A DNA stretch of 64,000 nt from Melanocharis versteri (lineage: Eukaryota; Chordata; Aves; Passeriformes; Melanocharitidae). The position numbers and the translations under genes were made by a program. The notes below the pieces were generated by a model. It was given only the letters and a program-made list of their open reading frames with translations, was not told where the DNA came from and did no database searches. Numbering within the stretch: position 1 is the stretch's first letter; each line of letters opens with the position of its first letter. The stretch is taken from positions 350,644 to 414,643 of the forward strand of contig VZTG01001724.1 in NCBI GenBank assembly GCA_013397845.1, written 5' to 3'. Positions 12,841 to 26,785 of this stretch are shown one piece after another.

Positions 12841-15230
12841 CGTATCTAGAAAATTCATTTAGTACCATGATTTTTCTAAAAAAAAGACATTTATAAAAGC
12901 ATGAGGACATTTACCCTTCACTTCGTTGCCTGTCCTGGCAGTGTCTCCTCTACAGCCACGTCACACACAGAACATGGACCTACGCACCTGCTTGAAGTGG
13001 CTGGTATTCTAAACTGGTCACTGTCATGTCAGAATATAATTTTTAAAAGACCCCTCTGCCTGGATTTCTGGTGGTTATGACTTTGGTCTTGACTTAATCC
13101 ATGTACATCCCAATGCCCAAGTTATTCTCCATTACCTTTAATGGTACTCTGCCCTGGCTCAGGAGGGACAGGATCAGGCCCCAGGTACAATCTGTGGTTG
13201 CAATAGAACCAAGCACTTCTGCTTTCAAGTGAAAGAGCTTCTCTGAAATCATTTCCGTGACTGCTTGAGTTGTGAGCCAGCAAAGATGCTGAGGCAGACC
13301 ACATAATATTATGACCTTAAGAATTTTTATTTTCATTTTTTGGCAGGGATAAAGTGCTCACTCTTTCTCATCTCTCAGCTCTATCAGCCTTTGTTTCTCA
13401 GAGCTGTTCAAAGATCCAAAAAGACAGAATCCTCCTGTTCTGCCTTTTGCAAAACAAGCTGCTGTATTCAGAATGAAAATGCTCTGCAAAGATCCAGCTT
13501 TTTATTCTCAGTAATTCCGCTTTTCTTTTTTAGCAGAAAATGGTTTCATTCTGTCTAACAAGCAATTAATACGTTCTTCCAAACAAATCAGAACTGGAGA
13601 ACCAAATTAACACCCTTCAAGGCTGATATATCAGCGCCGGATTTCACAGAATGCTTTATGACCCTTCCACCTAATCCAATGGGTGGATTTTAAACACAAG
13701 AAAGCCTTAACATGGCTGGAATTTGAACACTTCAACTCCTTATAAGAGTGTATCACTAATTACAGTGAGACTTTATTAAACCAAGTAGTCACCTATATAT
13801 TTCAAAGACAAGAAAACATTTTAAAAAACCAGTGACCATTAAACATTACTTTCACTGTTATTTTTATTGAAAAATACCCAGCGAAAGAATATTTACCATT
13901 TCAGTACTGCATACATATGAAGATTATTTGTAAATCTAAAATCAACTAAATATTAAACACATAGCAGTATCTAGTCAGAACCAGTGATATCAGCTGCTAA
14001 TTTTTTTCCACTTGTCTTTCACTTCCTTCAGCTCATAAACAGATTAAATAAAAAAAGAATCATGGAATCAAAACAACATATTCATGGGGAGGTATGTTCA
14101 TTTAAGCAACAGGCTGTTCCAATGAAGCTTTTAATAAGATAGATGAAATTGAGTAAGTGATAATTTAACCAATGACAGAAATGGTTTTGCATACATTGCA
14201 ATATTGCCAAGCTTTGAATTCTAATGAATCCTCTGTTTTCCCCATAAAACCTCAGCTCTTATATTCAGTTAATTAGGCAGTAATTTCATTTTTTATTTGG
14301 GGGAGTGTGCAAAAAGGTACAATTCTAGGTGTTAAATTTAACAAAAAGAAGTTGATATGAAGGAAACACCTTGGAAAACAGACACTAAAGGAAAAAAGAA
14401 CACAGTGTTCAAAATTATGCAGGTTTTGTGTTGTATGGTGGGCAGAGCTCATGATTATATGTATATTCAAAGTATCTACACCAGGATGTAGATGCTGGGA
14501 GTCCAGGTGGTACCATTGCTGCAGCACCTGCAAAAAAGATGGGGCATTCTGGGAATATCATTCGTGCTACTGAGCTGTTCACGGAATAATATACAGGATA
14601 ATATCCAGCATCAGGGTATGTAGCCCTCATGAGAGTGGGTAAGTGTACCCAGAGCTAAATAGCCTAAAGAAATGGGCAACAGCAGGGCAAGATCCTAATG
14701 ATGCCTCACTCACATAGGGTGACTTTGTCCTGAAGAAGTGCCTCTGAAAACAAGACTAAATCAGCCTGCATGCCCGTAGAGCTTCCGCACTGCCAAATCT
14801 GGCAGCAGAGGTTTCTGCCAATTATTTTTTGTTAAGGGAATTGGACTGCAGCCTGTGATTCATTTTACATATAGTAGAGCAAGAGTTGGCCTACATATAA
14901 AAATTCACGCTGGTATAACTGTGTCAGTTTGGGGTGTGATATTTTGCTGACAGTTTTACCTTTAAAAGACCTAAAGTATGTGTGGTTAAATCTGTGCCCA
15001 GATACCCTATACTCACTGAGGTTGTTTGTTGGGTTGGTATTTTTTTTCCTGGTTTTCAGCTAGAATAAACAGGCTAAACTATACAACTATGGCACCTTAC
15101 AGCAGGCTGCATATTTATCTGTTCTTATCAAAATAACACAGATGACATGTAAGTCCAGGCATGTAACAGAAGCTCCTCTCTAAAAAAGAGAGGATCATTA
15201 ATAGGCCCTTTGCGCCAGTCATCTCTTTCC

Positions 15231-15445
15231 AGAATCACAGAATAGCTAAGGCTGGAAGGGATCTTCAGAGGTCATCTGGTCCAATGGCCCTGCTCAAGCA
15301 GGACCACCCAAAGCTGGTTGTACAGGACCATGTCCAAACAGCTTTTGAATGTCCTCAAAGATGAAAAATCTGGAAGCCTCCTGGGCAGCCAGTGCTCAGT
15401 CATCCTCACAATGAAAAAGTGTTTCCCAATATTCAGACTGAATCT
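15231..15445 (-). mobile_element. CR1 LINE 3' fragment
   Basis: The antisense copy starts with agaatcacagaatagctaag and 'ggctggaagggatcttcaga', then 'ggtcatctggtccaa', the reverse complement of the CR1 3' end. About 215 bp are recognisable, fading after 'tcctcacaatgaaaaagtg'. The sense strand is minus. Confidence 0.9.
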
Positions 15446-15505
15446 TTACAAGAAGAACAAACTTGTTTGGTACAGATATTTTAAAAATGTACCAAATATA
15501 TCAAA

Positions 15506-15532
15506 ATTTTAGAGAGGTTAACTCTCTAAAAT
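15506..15532. repeat. Perfect 11-bp inverted repeat, 5-nt loop
   Basis: ATTTTAGAGAG (15506-15516) pairs with CTCTCTAAAAT (15522-15532) around GTTAA. It lies ~60 bp beyond the CR1 fragment at 15.2-15.4 kb and is followed by a TA-rich stretch. Confidence 0.85.
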
Positions 15533-18500
15533 ATATAATATATACAACACCCAGTATTGCCAGAAATGAGTCTATGTCTGTTCTAAAAATGGTATTGATG
15601 CAATGGCCTCTTTATTCACACATTCTAGAGACCAGTGTTTTTACTGAATGGGGCAATTCACCATATTTAATTTAAAGGTAAGGAGGTCTGAAACTAAACC
15701 CCTTCCTTAGAGATCAGCAAACTGAGACTTGTCAGAAAGGCACAATCAAAAATGAGCTTGATTTTTAATGTGCACTCCCAGTTTATTTCTCATGTTAGCT
15801 GTAGACAGGAGGAGATCATAATATAATACAAATGTTTTAAGAGTCAAGATTTACATGGGGAAAAATTACTTTGTTAACCAACTACATCTTATTTTATTAG
15901 AATCATTATTTCGAAGAAGACTGAGCAATGAAAATAGAATTGGCTTTCATCTTTAACATTTCCTTCGCCCATTAATACTCCTCGTCAATTGCCACAATCA
16001 ATTTCAGTTTGACCCACTGAGACTTCAAATTGTAGGGTCTGGAGGGGGTAGATGGCTTCTGCATCTTTTCCATACACTATTTTCTCTGACACAACTAGTT
16101 TGGCAACCACATGTCAGGCTCTTGGCAAAGGATCTGACCTGACCATTATAAGCACTCTTTTCTTAATATAATGTTGACATATGGCTATTGTGCTCTTAAT
16201 GTAGTTATTTTGTGTCTGCTGTGTTGTTGCTATCTCATCTTCTGAATTTTCTTCAGGCAATTACTGTCAGAGGCATTTAATTTCTTCTGCTACATATTAA
16301 CCAGTTGCCAACATGCCCCCCTTTTTGGTGCAGAGGGGGTGTTCATGAGGCCAAAGCAATACTATTGCAAGGTGTCCTAGGTATATCTGTATACATGCAA
16401 GGCCATCTAAAAATACTCTGATTACACACCAAAGAAAGGCAGAGAAGCTTTGGAGAGAATAAAGCTGTTCTTTTGGCCTTCACATGTCATGAAGCCAGAA
16501 AAAAACACGCTACGTTGCTTTCATGTCTAATATGTTGAATAGTTGCCTGTGGTTAATTACACTGCATCTTGGAAGGTGCCACAATCAGGCAGTAGGTTTA
16601 AGCCAGTTGAAAGTGATGTGAGGAAACAGATGGAAAATAACTCAGGTAACCATAGAAAGTGAGTACAAGAGCTCTAGTCAGAAGTAGGCAAAACACCACA
16701 TTTAACCATTTTATGCAGTGAAAAAAAGAAACACCCCTGCAAGAAAAAAACAGCACAAGCTAACACACATTGTTCTCTACCACGTGTTGACAATATTTTG
16801 ACCTTGAGCATGCAAGACCAAAGGTACATATGATAAACTGAGAAATTAAATAGCTGGTAGGCAGAGGTTTAACACAGGACAGGGGAGGGGATGTCCTTCA
16901 CATTAGCTCTTGCTGGTTCACAACACACTCTGCATCCTGTGGTGGGGAGCAGCTGCCCTCCTGCAATGCTGTCCATCATCCATCAAGGCTGCATCCCCCC
17001 TGACCAGCCTGTGGTATTTGTTATAGTGTATGGCTTCTGTTTGGTTCTAATGCCCCTTAACTCCAAACTATGAAAAAGCTGCCAACAGAGTATGAGATCA
17101 GGAAATTTTCATTTTACAAGGCCTCACAGGGCTAAGTCTGAATGGTCCTCTGAGGAGCTTCTCTCTCTTTCTGTTAACTGTAAATAATTCACTGCACAGG
17201 CTCCTGAACTGGGCAGTGTGAGGACCTGCTCATCATCTTTGTGTGACTGTGCTTTGTTCACATTCCCGTGCATGACGCAACTTCATTTTTCTGTGTCTCT
17301 ACTTACAGAATGGGGTGGCAAGACCTACTTCACCAGCTGCAAGTATTCCAGCACGTTACCAGGTGATCAGTTTTGCCTTTACAGGCACGACTCATGGTCA
17401 TAATATTTGCCTTCACAGAACAAATTGCAGATCTCTAGAAAATCAGCATCTAAATTTGTTGCAGAAACTCATTTTGAATGCAAGCTAAGTCCTATGTTTT
17501 CAGATTGTACCCCACAAATACTAAAATAAGCACTTCCTGGGGGCTGGAAAATAAACCTTGAAAAATATACACCCTTGATTTCTCAGAGAAGCAAGAGAAG
17601 ATATTTGAAGAGAAAGAATGAAAGATACGTGATCTATTCCTATACTTCGTAGTTTGCCACATTCTGTACTGAAATTCAACGAACCATTAAGCCACAGGAT
17701 AACATGTACTATTTACAACAAACTAAATATAACAGTTGGTTTTACTCACAAATGCTCATACTTTTCTTCAGTGATTTCTAGAGGAATTTTATCATATGAC
17801 CATAGGTTTCACAAATGCCAGTTAGACAGACACGACAAGGGTTCTGATACTGTCATAAAAGCAGCAGTTACATTTTACTTGAGCACTTAGATTAAATTGT
17901 ATCTGTAGCAGCTAATCAGACAACTGGTAAGCAATTTAGAAACCAGTTTATTCATAAAATTAAATGTAGCATCAAAAACAATGTGGCAATATGACTAAGC
18001 TGTGATCATATAGGTTGAAGCATATTGGACAAGAGACCTGTTTGCAAAGTTCATGAGAATTCGGCTGTACTGCAATATTCTGTCAGCCATCATCATTATC
18101 TTGTACAGGTACCTAGTGGACAAAATAACAATCTGAACTACAGAGAAACTGTTAAAATTCACAGTTGAGTGAAATGCTGATTACAGCAGCAACCCTTTTT
18201 TCTTCTCCCTGTCACTCCCACCCTTTTGTTCTCTTCCACTTTGCTTTTCTCCTCGGAGCGGCAGACAGCGGTACAATGGCGTGGGTAGCATGTGGTATAT
18301 TGGTCTTATTAGCACTCATTTACACCGAGCCACGTCACTGCACTCCTCCCAAACCCCCACTGCTCAGCATCCCTACTGCCAGGGCACACACTGGCCTGCA
18401 CAAGGGATCGGGACACCTTCTTCTGTCGTGGGCTGTCTCCTCGTCTGCCCCAGCAAAGAAGAGCTGCCTTCTGCCCCCTTTGTGCATTTGAATGCCTCGT

Positions 18501-20084
18501 TGTTTAAATCAAATTACAAGCTTACATTCCGGCCAATCTCTTTATCCCCTGAAACCAAGTTTGAATGTAAAAGATAATACAGTATTCACCATAAATATTA
18601 CTCTGTTCCATGACTGTATTTTTTATCTCCTAATTGAAATATTTCTTATTTTCCTTGCCTCAGTGAGCTATTTTAAGGAATAGCTGAATGAGATTGTGTC
18701 TGAAGACACACAGTCTGTATTGCTCAAAAAAGAGATTTTTTTTCAGAGAGCAAAATATACCAGTTCCAAAATAAGTTTACCTGACATGTACCTAGATTAT
18801 TAAAAATTGGCCTTTCCACCAGCTTTCATAGTCAAGTCATTACGAAAGCAGAATTCGTGCAAAGTTATCTAAAGAACACCTCTATGTCATGGCTGAATAT
18901 AATCCTTGTGTGAGGACTACATAGACTACAAAAATGTCCACCCATCTAAAGCGTCCTTTCGAGTGCCACAATGCCACTGCTGCTTGCTGAAGGAGAGGTC
19001 ACATTTTTTAAGGGGCATTGTAAGATTCCTTAAACCTCAGCCAACCATACTTTCCTCAATATTTTTACTCCAAAATGTAAAGAATTACTTTATAATTTTC
19101 ACAGTTATCTTAAAATAGGAAGCTATGGGGGGAAAAATTAATTTCAGACGACAGCCCCGCAATTGAATGGATTACTTGATGCCATCCCCAAAACCTGGTT
19201 CACAAAGTATCTGGCTCGTTGGTTGGGGAAATGGGAAGTCTGTGCAGTAAGTACCTGATCTATTATTCAGAGCTGCTAAATTTTTCTTGTTACCTTTCCA
19301 TCCCTGATGCATTTTAGCTAGCACAATCAGTGTGATTAAGAAGATGTTCTAAGACAGTGCAAGTCACCTGTGAGACAACAGATACATAAAAGCAAGGGTC
19401 AGGAAAAGGAGCTGCTTTGGGGCTCCGATGGAGTTGCTCCTCCATCATGCAGCAGAGTGAAAAAATCGGTGTCTGCTTTAGGACAAGGAAAACATTAAGA
19501 AAAAGAAAGGTATAAAAAAGGAAAAAATACAACTGATGGGTTTCTGTCTTCCTTTTGCTTTCCTGCCCTTCTCACCACCCACGGAGAGATAATAAATTGA
19601 AAGACTTGGTGTTGTCAGTGAATCAGGGTCCAGCCTCCATCAGCGTCTAGAATCCAATTTGAAATCATCATGCCATTTTCCAGGTAATAGATATAAAAGT
19701 TTCTGTAGGAGACAAAGCACCTGAAGTTGGATCACATCATCAGTTTTGTACTGATGAGACATTGGATGGGTTTTCTATTACATATCCAAAGAGTGAACAT
19801 CTGTCTTACCAGAAAGCTTATTCAGGCTCAGCCAAAAGCTTTCATATTCAGGGATACATGTCATAATTCGAGCCTAGTGAACTGGAGATATTTTGGGGGA
19901 AGAAACATGCCAGCACAGAATATTTTAACACAGCTGAGATTGGTCTAATGTGGAAAGGACACTCAGAAAAAAACTAGAGTCTTGGAGTTTTCTATTCCTG
20001 TTTAATTTTGAGTAAATTTTTCTCCCTGTAATTCTAGTCTGCTATATACACACTGGACACGTAATAGAGGATAAAGCCAAGCTC

Positions 20085-20101
20085 AAAAAAAAAAAAAAAA
20101 A
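20085..20101. repeat. A17 homopolymer
   Basis: Seventeen consecutive A follow 'ccaagctc'. A second A-rich patch follows at 20109-20116. No LINE body precedes it, so it is not an obvious retrotransposon tail. Confidence 0.9.
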
Positions 20102-22182
20102 GGACCATTAAAAAAAAGAACAGTAAATTTCAAAAGCATTGGCTCTAAAATAAATTTAAAGCGTGTGTTTTCTTTTATAATGACACAACAGAAAAATTCT
20201 CCCAAGACAAGGCAGATCTCCCGAGACTCAGTAAGCCTCCAGAAAGTCTTTCTTTCTGGCTATCAAGGAGATCAGGCTTCAGGGGAATCTTCCTTTAAAG
20301 TACATGGGGGAAAGCAGGCTTTGAACGTGCACGCTCTGGTTTGCCTCCTGAAGGCAGCTGTCTGTGCAGTGACCAGCCTCCACACCACACACCTTCCCAG
20401 AACACCTAAAGTCGGCTGGGGTAAATATTGCCCGACATGACCATAAAATAGAACTTTCCTGGAGTGACATCATGCTATAAATCAAGCAGCTGTTAGAAAA
20501 TTTATCTTCCCAAGAGGACTTATAGAAGACAATCCATTTTGGATGCTTAGGTATCCACGTACAAAACAAGAGGGTCCAACCTGGAAACAACTTCTTCACA
20601 CGGGCAGCACCATCAATTTTAATGTAACTGTTTGCATGAGTAAGTCTTTTGCAGACTCACGACTTCATTTCATAGGTACCTTTTGTAGAAATGGCATCCC
20701 AAAGCCCCTTATGGAATTAAATAACACTGTCCACTCTCTTGTATCTGATATAAATTACAGAAAACAGCATCATAAAGATATTGCACGGTGAATAAATTAA
20801 ACCATTCAGTCGTAAGGCCAATGACCAAAGGAAAGAAAAATTAAGAGACATAGGCAAAGGAGGAGAGATATGTTTCAAGATGAGGTTTGAAAAGAGATAG
20901 AGTTGATGAGGCAGAGAGACATATTCATGCAATGGGACTGAGTACCAAGAAAAACTTTCGGATGTTCTGATATCCAGACAAACCAACCATGGACAGGCCT
21001 GACTAGACACATGGTACATGGAGGCTGTCACACATCTTCCTACACAAACAGCATTTCTCACACCTCACAAATTAATTATAGGAAGAAGCCTGGTGCTTGA
21101 CTGGTCTATAACTTGTTATGTCTCTAGTTTTTCAGTTCATTGCCCTATGAAAGGCATTTATGCTAGCACAAATCCAGCAAGACACTAGGAGTATAGACCG
21201 ATAAACCAGAGACATACGGGGTGTTTCCTGAGAGAAAGAACAACATTTGTGAAGGTACTCCCAACCCTTCTGCAGTTATGTGCAGCCAGCTTGGGAGGCT
21301 GGCAATCCAAGGTCCTAGACCAGTGGACAAGATTGCTGCAGTCACAGCAATGTAGTCACAACAGAAACTCCAGTCAGGTGGCATTGGGTTTGGGTTTCAC
21401 TTCTATCAAAACTCATACCCACATTCATGTTTAGAGGTCCTGTGCCACTAATTTCAATGGAATTTAGATACCTAAATACCTCCATGGGCACGGTTTTTGC
21501 GCCTGGCCTTCAGCAAGTCATTTAAAGATTGTGCACCTCAAACCCTCCCCTATCAAGCTGGGACGTTAGCACAAGGTAACAATAAATGAAGCTAGTGAAA
21601 ATTTCCTGTAATAACACACAGCCCTAGAGCCATACTACCTGCCTAATGCTTTTTGTGTCTCACCAACCGAGAGACAAACAACCCAATGCCACAAGTAGAA
21701 ACGGTTGCCAGATAAGGCTTACTGCCACTACAGGCAGAGCAAGACACTGTCAGACCCAGAAAGAGATTCTGAAAGTTCATTTAAAACCTGCTTCTATGTC
21801 ACTTTCACCAGAGTTGATGGAATAAAGCTGGAGTCCACAGGAAGAAAAACATATATGATTCCTTCTATCAGATGCAGAGATAAAAGGTGTATATCCTTTT
21901 CCTGGTATCAAACTGGCTCTTTCCTCTTAAGCGGTGATGGATCAGTTTTACGATTGTAAAAGACTCATTGCACTATGTACAGCTTCATTTCAGGTCCTCT
22001 TGACCCTGGTTCCATGCGCAACTTCTCCCAGTCATTCTACTGATCAATGTCCCAGCCTTTCTATCCCTGCCACCTCCACCAAGAAGACTCCCAACCCCAT
22101 CTGAATAATCTAAATTCTTTCCTTTCCCCTGGAAAACTTATCATCTGAAGCTTCCCCTCATGACAAACAGCTTAGGTGTTAT

Positions 22183-22710
22183 CTGAAGAGCAGCGCTGCA
22201 GAAAAGGCCCTGGAGATGCTGGTCAATGGCAAGTTGAATGTGAGTCAGCAGTGCCCTGGCAGCCAGGAGGGCCACCCATGTCTTGGGGGGCATCAGGCAC
22301 AGCATCATCAGTTGGGCAAGGGAGGGGATTGTCCTGCTCTGCTCTGCTCTGGTGTGGCCTCACCTTGAGTGCTGTGTGCCGTTTGGGGCACCACAACATA
22401 AAAAAGACATTAAGCTATAAATGAGTGTCCAAAGGAAGGCAATGAAGATAATGAAGGGCCTGGAGAGGAAACCTTGTGAGGAACAGCTGAGGTGACTTGG
22501 TTTGTTCAGTGTGGAGAAGAGGAGACTGAGGGGAGACCTCATTGTGGTTTTCCACATCCTCACGAGGGGAGCCGGAGGGGCAGGATGAGGCTGTGAGTAA
22601 CCTGGTCTAGTAGACTGCCAGGTGGTAACCTAGCTGCCCCTGGCAGCACAGTTGGAACTAGATGACCACTGAAGTCCCTTCCAACTCAAGCCATTCTACG
22701 ATTCTGTGAC
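22183..22710 (+). mobile_element. CR1 LINE fragment with decayed RT C-terminus
   Basis: A plus-strand copy carries a fossil frame reading EMLVNGKLNVSQQC, a motif of the CR1 reverse-transcriptase tail, later broken by frameshifts and stops. It continues through 'gaagtcccttccaactcaag' and ends in 'ccattctacgattctgtgac', the CR1 3' terminus. A short GCTCT triplication sits near 22335. It is clearly inactive. Confidence 0.92.
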
Positions 22711-23067
22711 TTAAACTAGGAAACCCTTAAAACAATTGCATAGTTAAGCTGCTTCTAAAACATCATGCTAACTTTTAATACTCTGTGGAGACTACTGCTG
22801 GTTAATAATTCCATCTATCCTGCTAAACAAAAAAAAAGAGAAAAATTAGTTGTCTTGTTTTTGTCTGAAGACAAGAGGAAAATGTAATCTTATAGGTCTA
22901 TCAGTAGAACGGGGAGTGACCATTTAGGTTCTCAGCTTTGGCAAAGACTTTTCATGTTTCCCAAGCCCAGTCATGCTGGCCTGTGTTTTCCATGGTGATG
23001 CCTTTTTTTACATCATGAGACACCATAGGCTTTGACTCATGATGCGCTGAGCACTTCCAGATTCAGA

Positions 23068-23150
23068 GAATTGTAGAATCATCACGGTTGGAAGAAACCT
23101 TTAAGATCAGCAAGTCCAACCATCAACCCAGCACTACCACTGTAATCATA
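23068..23150 (-). mobile_element. Short CR1 3' fragment
   Basis: About 80 bp read 'gtagaatcatcacggttgga' then 'aagtccaaccatcaaccca', the reverse complement of a CR1 3' end. It lies 360 bp from the plus-strand CR1 at 22.2-22.7 kb and in the opposite orientation. Confidence 0.8.
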
Positions 23151-24125
23151 CTATTTCATCTGGAGGTACAGCCAAATCGTGCTTCCATGAGCACTGGTTG
23201 TGAAGAGAGTCAAGTAGATTGAAGAACCCACGAAAATGCACCACTGCTTTTGAAAACTTAGATATTAACAACCCTTCCTCTCAATTTTCTTCCCTAGTGC
23301 AGAAATGTTGTACCTGCTCAACACACCAGGGCATTAATGAAGCTGAAATCAAAACTTAGAAATAATATAAGACTCTTGGAAGAAGCTGCCTCAGAGGAAT
23401 TATTGCTTAGCAAATTGCTCCTAGGAAAGGGGAGGGACACATGCTATGTCTTATTGAGCTTGACTGTTGAAGTGAGACCCCAAAGACTGTATGGTACACG
23501 GCAAGGTTAGACATTTGCAAAACAGACACATTCTTGATATGCTCTTTAAGTCACATGGACACTCACTAATTCTTCATTAGGCTGATAATCCCTATGTGTG
23601 AAAGGACAAAGACTACAGATTTTTCTACGTAGCCTGGGAGCCATGAGGTCAGCTTTACTGAATGAATTTATCAATAGGGTTAGAGTTTCAATTTATCTAA
23701 TATGCTTTACCTAATAAGGCAGTTCCTGTCGTAATTGCTGTTGTAGAGATAGGAGGTTAATCTTTTAAGTGACAGCACAGGACTCACCTGCTGAGAGATG
23801 ATTTGGAGCTCTCCAATAAAACATTCAAGGCTTCATGCCTCCTCTGCTGCACTTAAATCTATGTTAACAGTTTAAAAAAGCTAAAAAGCCAGGCCTATGC
23901 TCTGCAGTGATCAGTGGCACCATGGTTAGATGTCGTTGCATTCAGCTCAGTCGCATAAAATTTCAGTCTTTGGTAGATTTAGTCGTGGGTGGAAATGACA
24001 GATGGAATTTAAGTCTTTTGTTCAAAGGCTTTGTTCTCCTCCTGCATTAGTGCAAAAAAGTTTTCGGTGATGTTTTGCTTACTTTCCAAGAGACCTGAAG
24101 CACCAATTTTTTATTTGTTCCCTCT

Positions 24126-24145
24126 GGAAAATAAAATAAAATAAA
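24126..24145. repeat. (AAAAT)n short tandem repeat
   Basis: About four AAAAT/AATAA units (aaaataaaataaaataaaaa). Confidence 0.75.
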
Positions 24146-26689
24146 AACAAACCATCATATTTACTGAGTACAGTGTGAGGAGAGGGAAAGGGAAAAAAGG
24201 GACACACATCCACCCCTTCCCTACTGAGGTGACTTTGAGAAGATTAAATAGGGTAATTGAAGGATATAGGAAACAAAGAGCTAGAAGTAACTGATAAGAA
24301 TGGCAGAACTTAACAGAAATTACTCTGCCATGTAATAAAAGTTACAGTGTGGTTGAATAGCACTTACAAACTAGATACACCATACTATTAAATCCGGGGG
24401 ACAGAGGTTGCTTTCATCTGTTAATGACAGAGCTAAGAAATACTATGATTATCAGGTGGAAAATGGTATTCAAGTGTGAATCATCAAGCCCCCATAACTA
24501 CTGTTTTCTGTCTGAAAAATAAGAAGCATCTCCTCCAGAATGGTCATATTACTAGTACAGGTCAAGCACAGAATATGATTTATTGGTATCTTATTTATTA
24601 TCATTAGATGGATGTTGCACTTTCAAATTGCTTTTTATAAAAGTGAGGCAGTTAACAAAGATACAATGGACATAATTTTGAACTCGTGATCCAGTTACGG
24701 TTATAGATACCTGCAATCTCAGCAAATACCAGTCTGCAATGGGGAATCAGTGAACTGCCACCAGCTCACCAAGGAATTCAGCTGAAGAAGACTCAGAAGA
24801 AGAAAGGCAACAAATACAACAGCTGAAGGTTAAAGTCTAGTTAGCAGTGGCAAGGCCAAGTACAGTCCTGGGCAATAATTTCCTCAGAAGTTGAAACAAA
24901 CATCTCTTACAAGGCCTTTTTCAAGCCACACTCAGAATAGTTTGTTTGATTTGTTTCTTCCTGAAGACAGATAGTCAGGTATAGAGGAAGAACCTAGAGA
25001 ACAAAGAATTCAGCAGTAGACTAAAACATAAGGATTAAGATAAAATTATCAATATTTCAATCCCTAAAAGGAATCTCTTATATTTCATCAATAAATTTTT
25101 CTATGAACAAAACGGAACTTGAAAATCCTTGGAAAATCCTACTAAAAAAAGGCACACAAGGGTTAGAATAATTTGGAAGATGCAGCATACGTGGAGCCAT
25201 ACTGAACATGAAGATGAGACACATTTAGTTTAAACCTCAGAAAGGGATTTTCTCAAAGGAGGATGAAACATAATGTTTGCTATGTGCAAAACATAAAGAT
25301 TGCATCACCATCCTTTTAGATATAGCATATGAACATATCTGCTGAAAGTCAAAAGTGAAAGACTCTAGGAAGCTGCCAGACCTAGGGAAAATGAATATTC
25401 TGCAAATATATTTATTTTACATGTAAAGCAAAGCAAAGAAAAATGTTGTTAAATATTTACTCATCACCCGGTAGCTTATTAATCTTTGTTGCAGCAAATA
25501 CAGCTGACTATAGAGTGTGGGCAGAGATGGTCCTTACCAATAAATAAGTGGAGGATGCACCACCACAGCCTGGGGCTCCTAGGTAAGCAGAAACCCTAAC
25601 AGGAGCAGTGACTCAGCTGCATGAAGAGCAGATGTACAGGCAAACCTGGCCATTGCTCTCACATCCTCTTGCTTTTGTTTTCCTCTGCAATTTCCTTCAT
25701 CTGGCTCCCAGTGCCATCCTGCTCTAGCAGACGTCTCACAACTATTACTGGTGCAGCACCACTCCAGCATCACTGAGCCCAAGAAGACATGGACTATATT
25801 CTGATGGCCTACTTTGGACACTAAATTATGAGGGTTGCAACACCTGAAAATAAAATGCCTTGTGCCAGCCTGATGACTCAGGAGCAAAGGCTCCTCAGCT
25901 GGAGCCCTCCAATTCAGGTCATCAAATGTCTTTTCCTCTCCTTGGTCCTCTAGGTTTCCTGAACGTGGAACTTTCTCCCTCCACCTGGGTAGGAAATGCT
26001 GGTTCCTGGCAGGACTGCACTGGAGCTTGGTGCAATTTCACACCACTGCCTGCTGAGAGAGGACTCAGAAGTTCAGGCATTTTTCTCATGGACGGAGCAG
26101 CCACAGTGATTACCTGCCTTTGCACAACAACGTGGTGGCTGATCCCCGAAACCAGGAAGAGGAGATGTAGGATCCGAACTCTACTTCAGACTGAGGGCAT
26201 CAACCCCATCAAAACCCCACATCCCTGGGAGTACCTGGCTGTACAGGTTACACACTAGAAGAGGATGTTTCCTTTCTTACAACTGTGCCTTTTTTGTCCC
26301 ACTACACACTTCTGCACAGGACTCACAGCACCAGAGAACAGACAGGGAACCTGCCTGCACCATCCAGAAAAAGTGAGAGAGGTCTGATTCATGGTTGCTG
26401 TCACTCAATGGCCCTCATCAATTCAAAACAAAAATACCAAGCCTCCTGGAGCAGGAAGCAGATGACCTTGAGAGAGTCTCCTCTTCATGGATGGCATAGA
26501 GGAAGCTCCTTGATTAACTCTTGATTAAAAAAAAAATTAAAAAATTAAATTAACACATCACACATGGAAAAGACCACAAAATAGTTAACAGAGCTTCATT
26601 GGAAAATGTGCTAAGAGTTGCAGTGAGCTCTGGCAATAAAATCATGACTGGATGTTTTCCTTAGGGATACACTGGCCTTCAAGTGTGAG

Positions 26690-26785
26690 TTATTTAGCGA
26701 AAGTCCAAAGGTCTATGTTATGCAAGAAGGCAGATTATATGGTCATAGCAGTCCCTTCTGGTCTTTTGCAATTAATCTATGACAT
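26690..26785 (+). mobile_element. Possible ancient L3/CR1-like LINE 3' end
   Basis: The segment 'gtcatagcagtcccttctgg' followed by 'tcttttgcaattaatctatg' resembles the 3' end of old amniote CR1/L3 elements (pattern: ...ggtcccttctggccttaa...tctatgaa). It is diverged and short, so it could be a chance resemblance. Confidence 0.5.

Larger units (their letters stand above)
2712..15230. other. Intergenic, no gene seen
   Basis: 12.5 kb without recognisable genes or CR1. It contains the 4.27-kb hairpin, the 11.0-kb A tract, the 11.6-kb G/T tract and the 12.8-kb CpG-containing repeat. Open frames are at most ~120 codons and occur in overlapping sense/antisense pairs, as expected by chance. Confidence 0.6.
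15446..22182. other. Intergenic, no gene seen
   Basis: Non-repetitive apart from the 15.5-kb inverted repeat and the A17 at 20.1 kb. No family resemblance in any frame. Confidence 0.6.

Noticed and set aside
20085..20101. Retrotransposon poly(A) tail
   Set aside because: No element body is recognised upstream and no target-site duplication is evident. CR1 does not end in poly(A).
25860..26258. 132-codon plus-strand open frame with many Trp/Cys/Pro
   Set aside because: No family resemblance. It is overlapped by an antisense frame, and its composition follows local base content.
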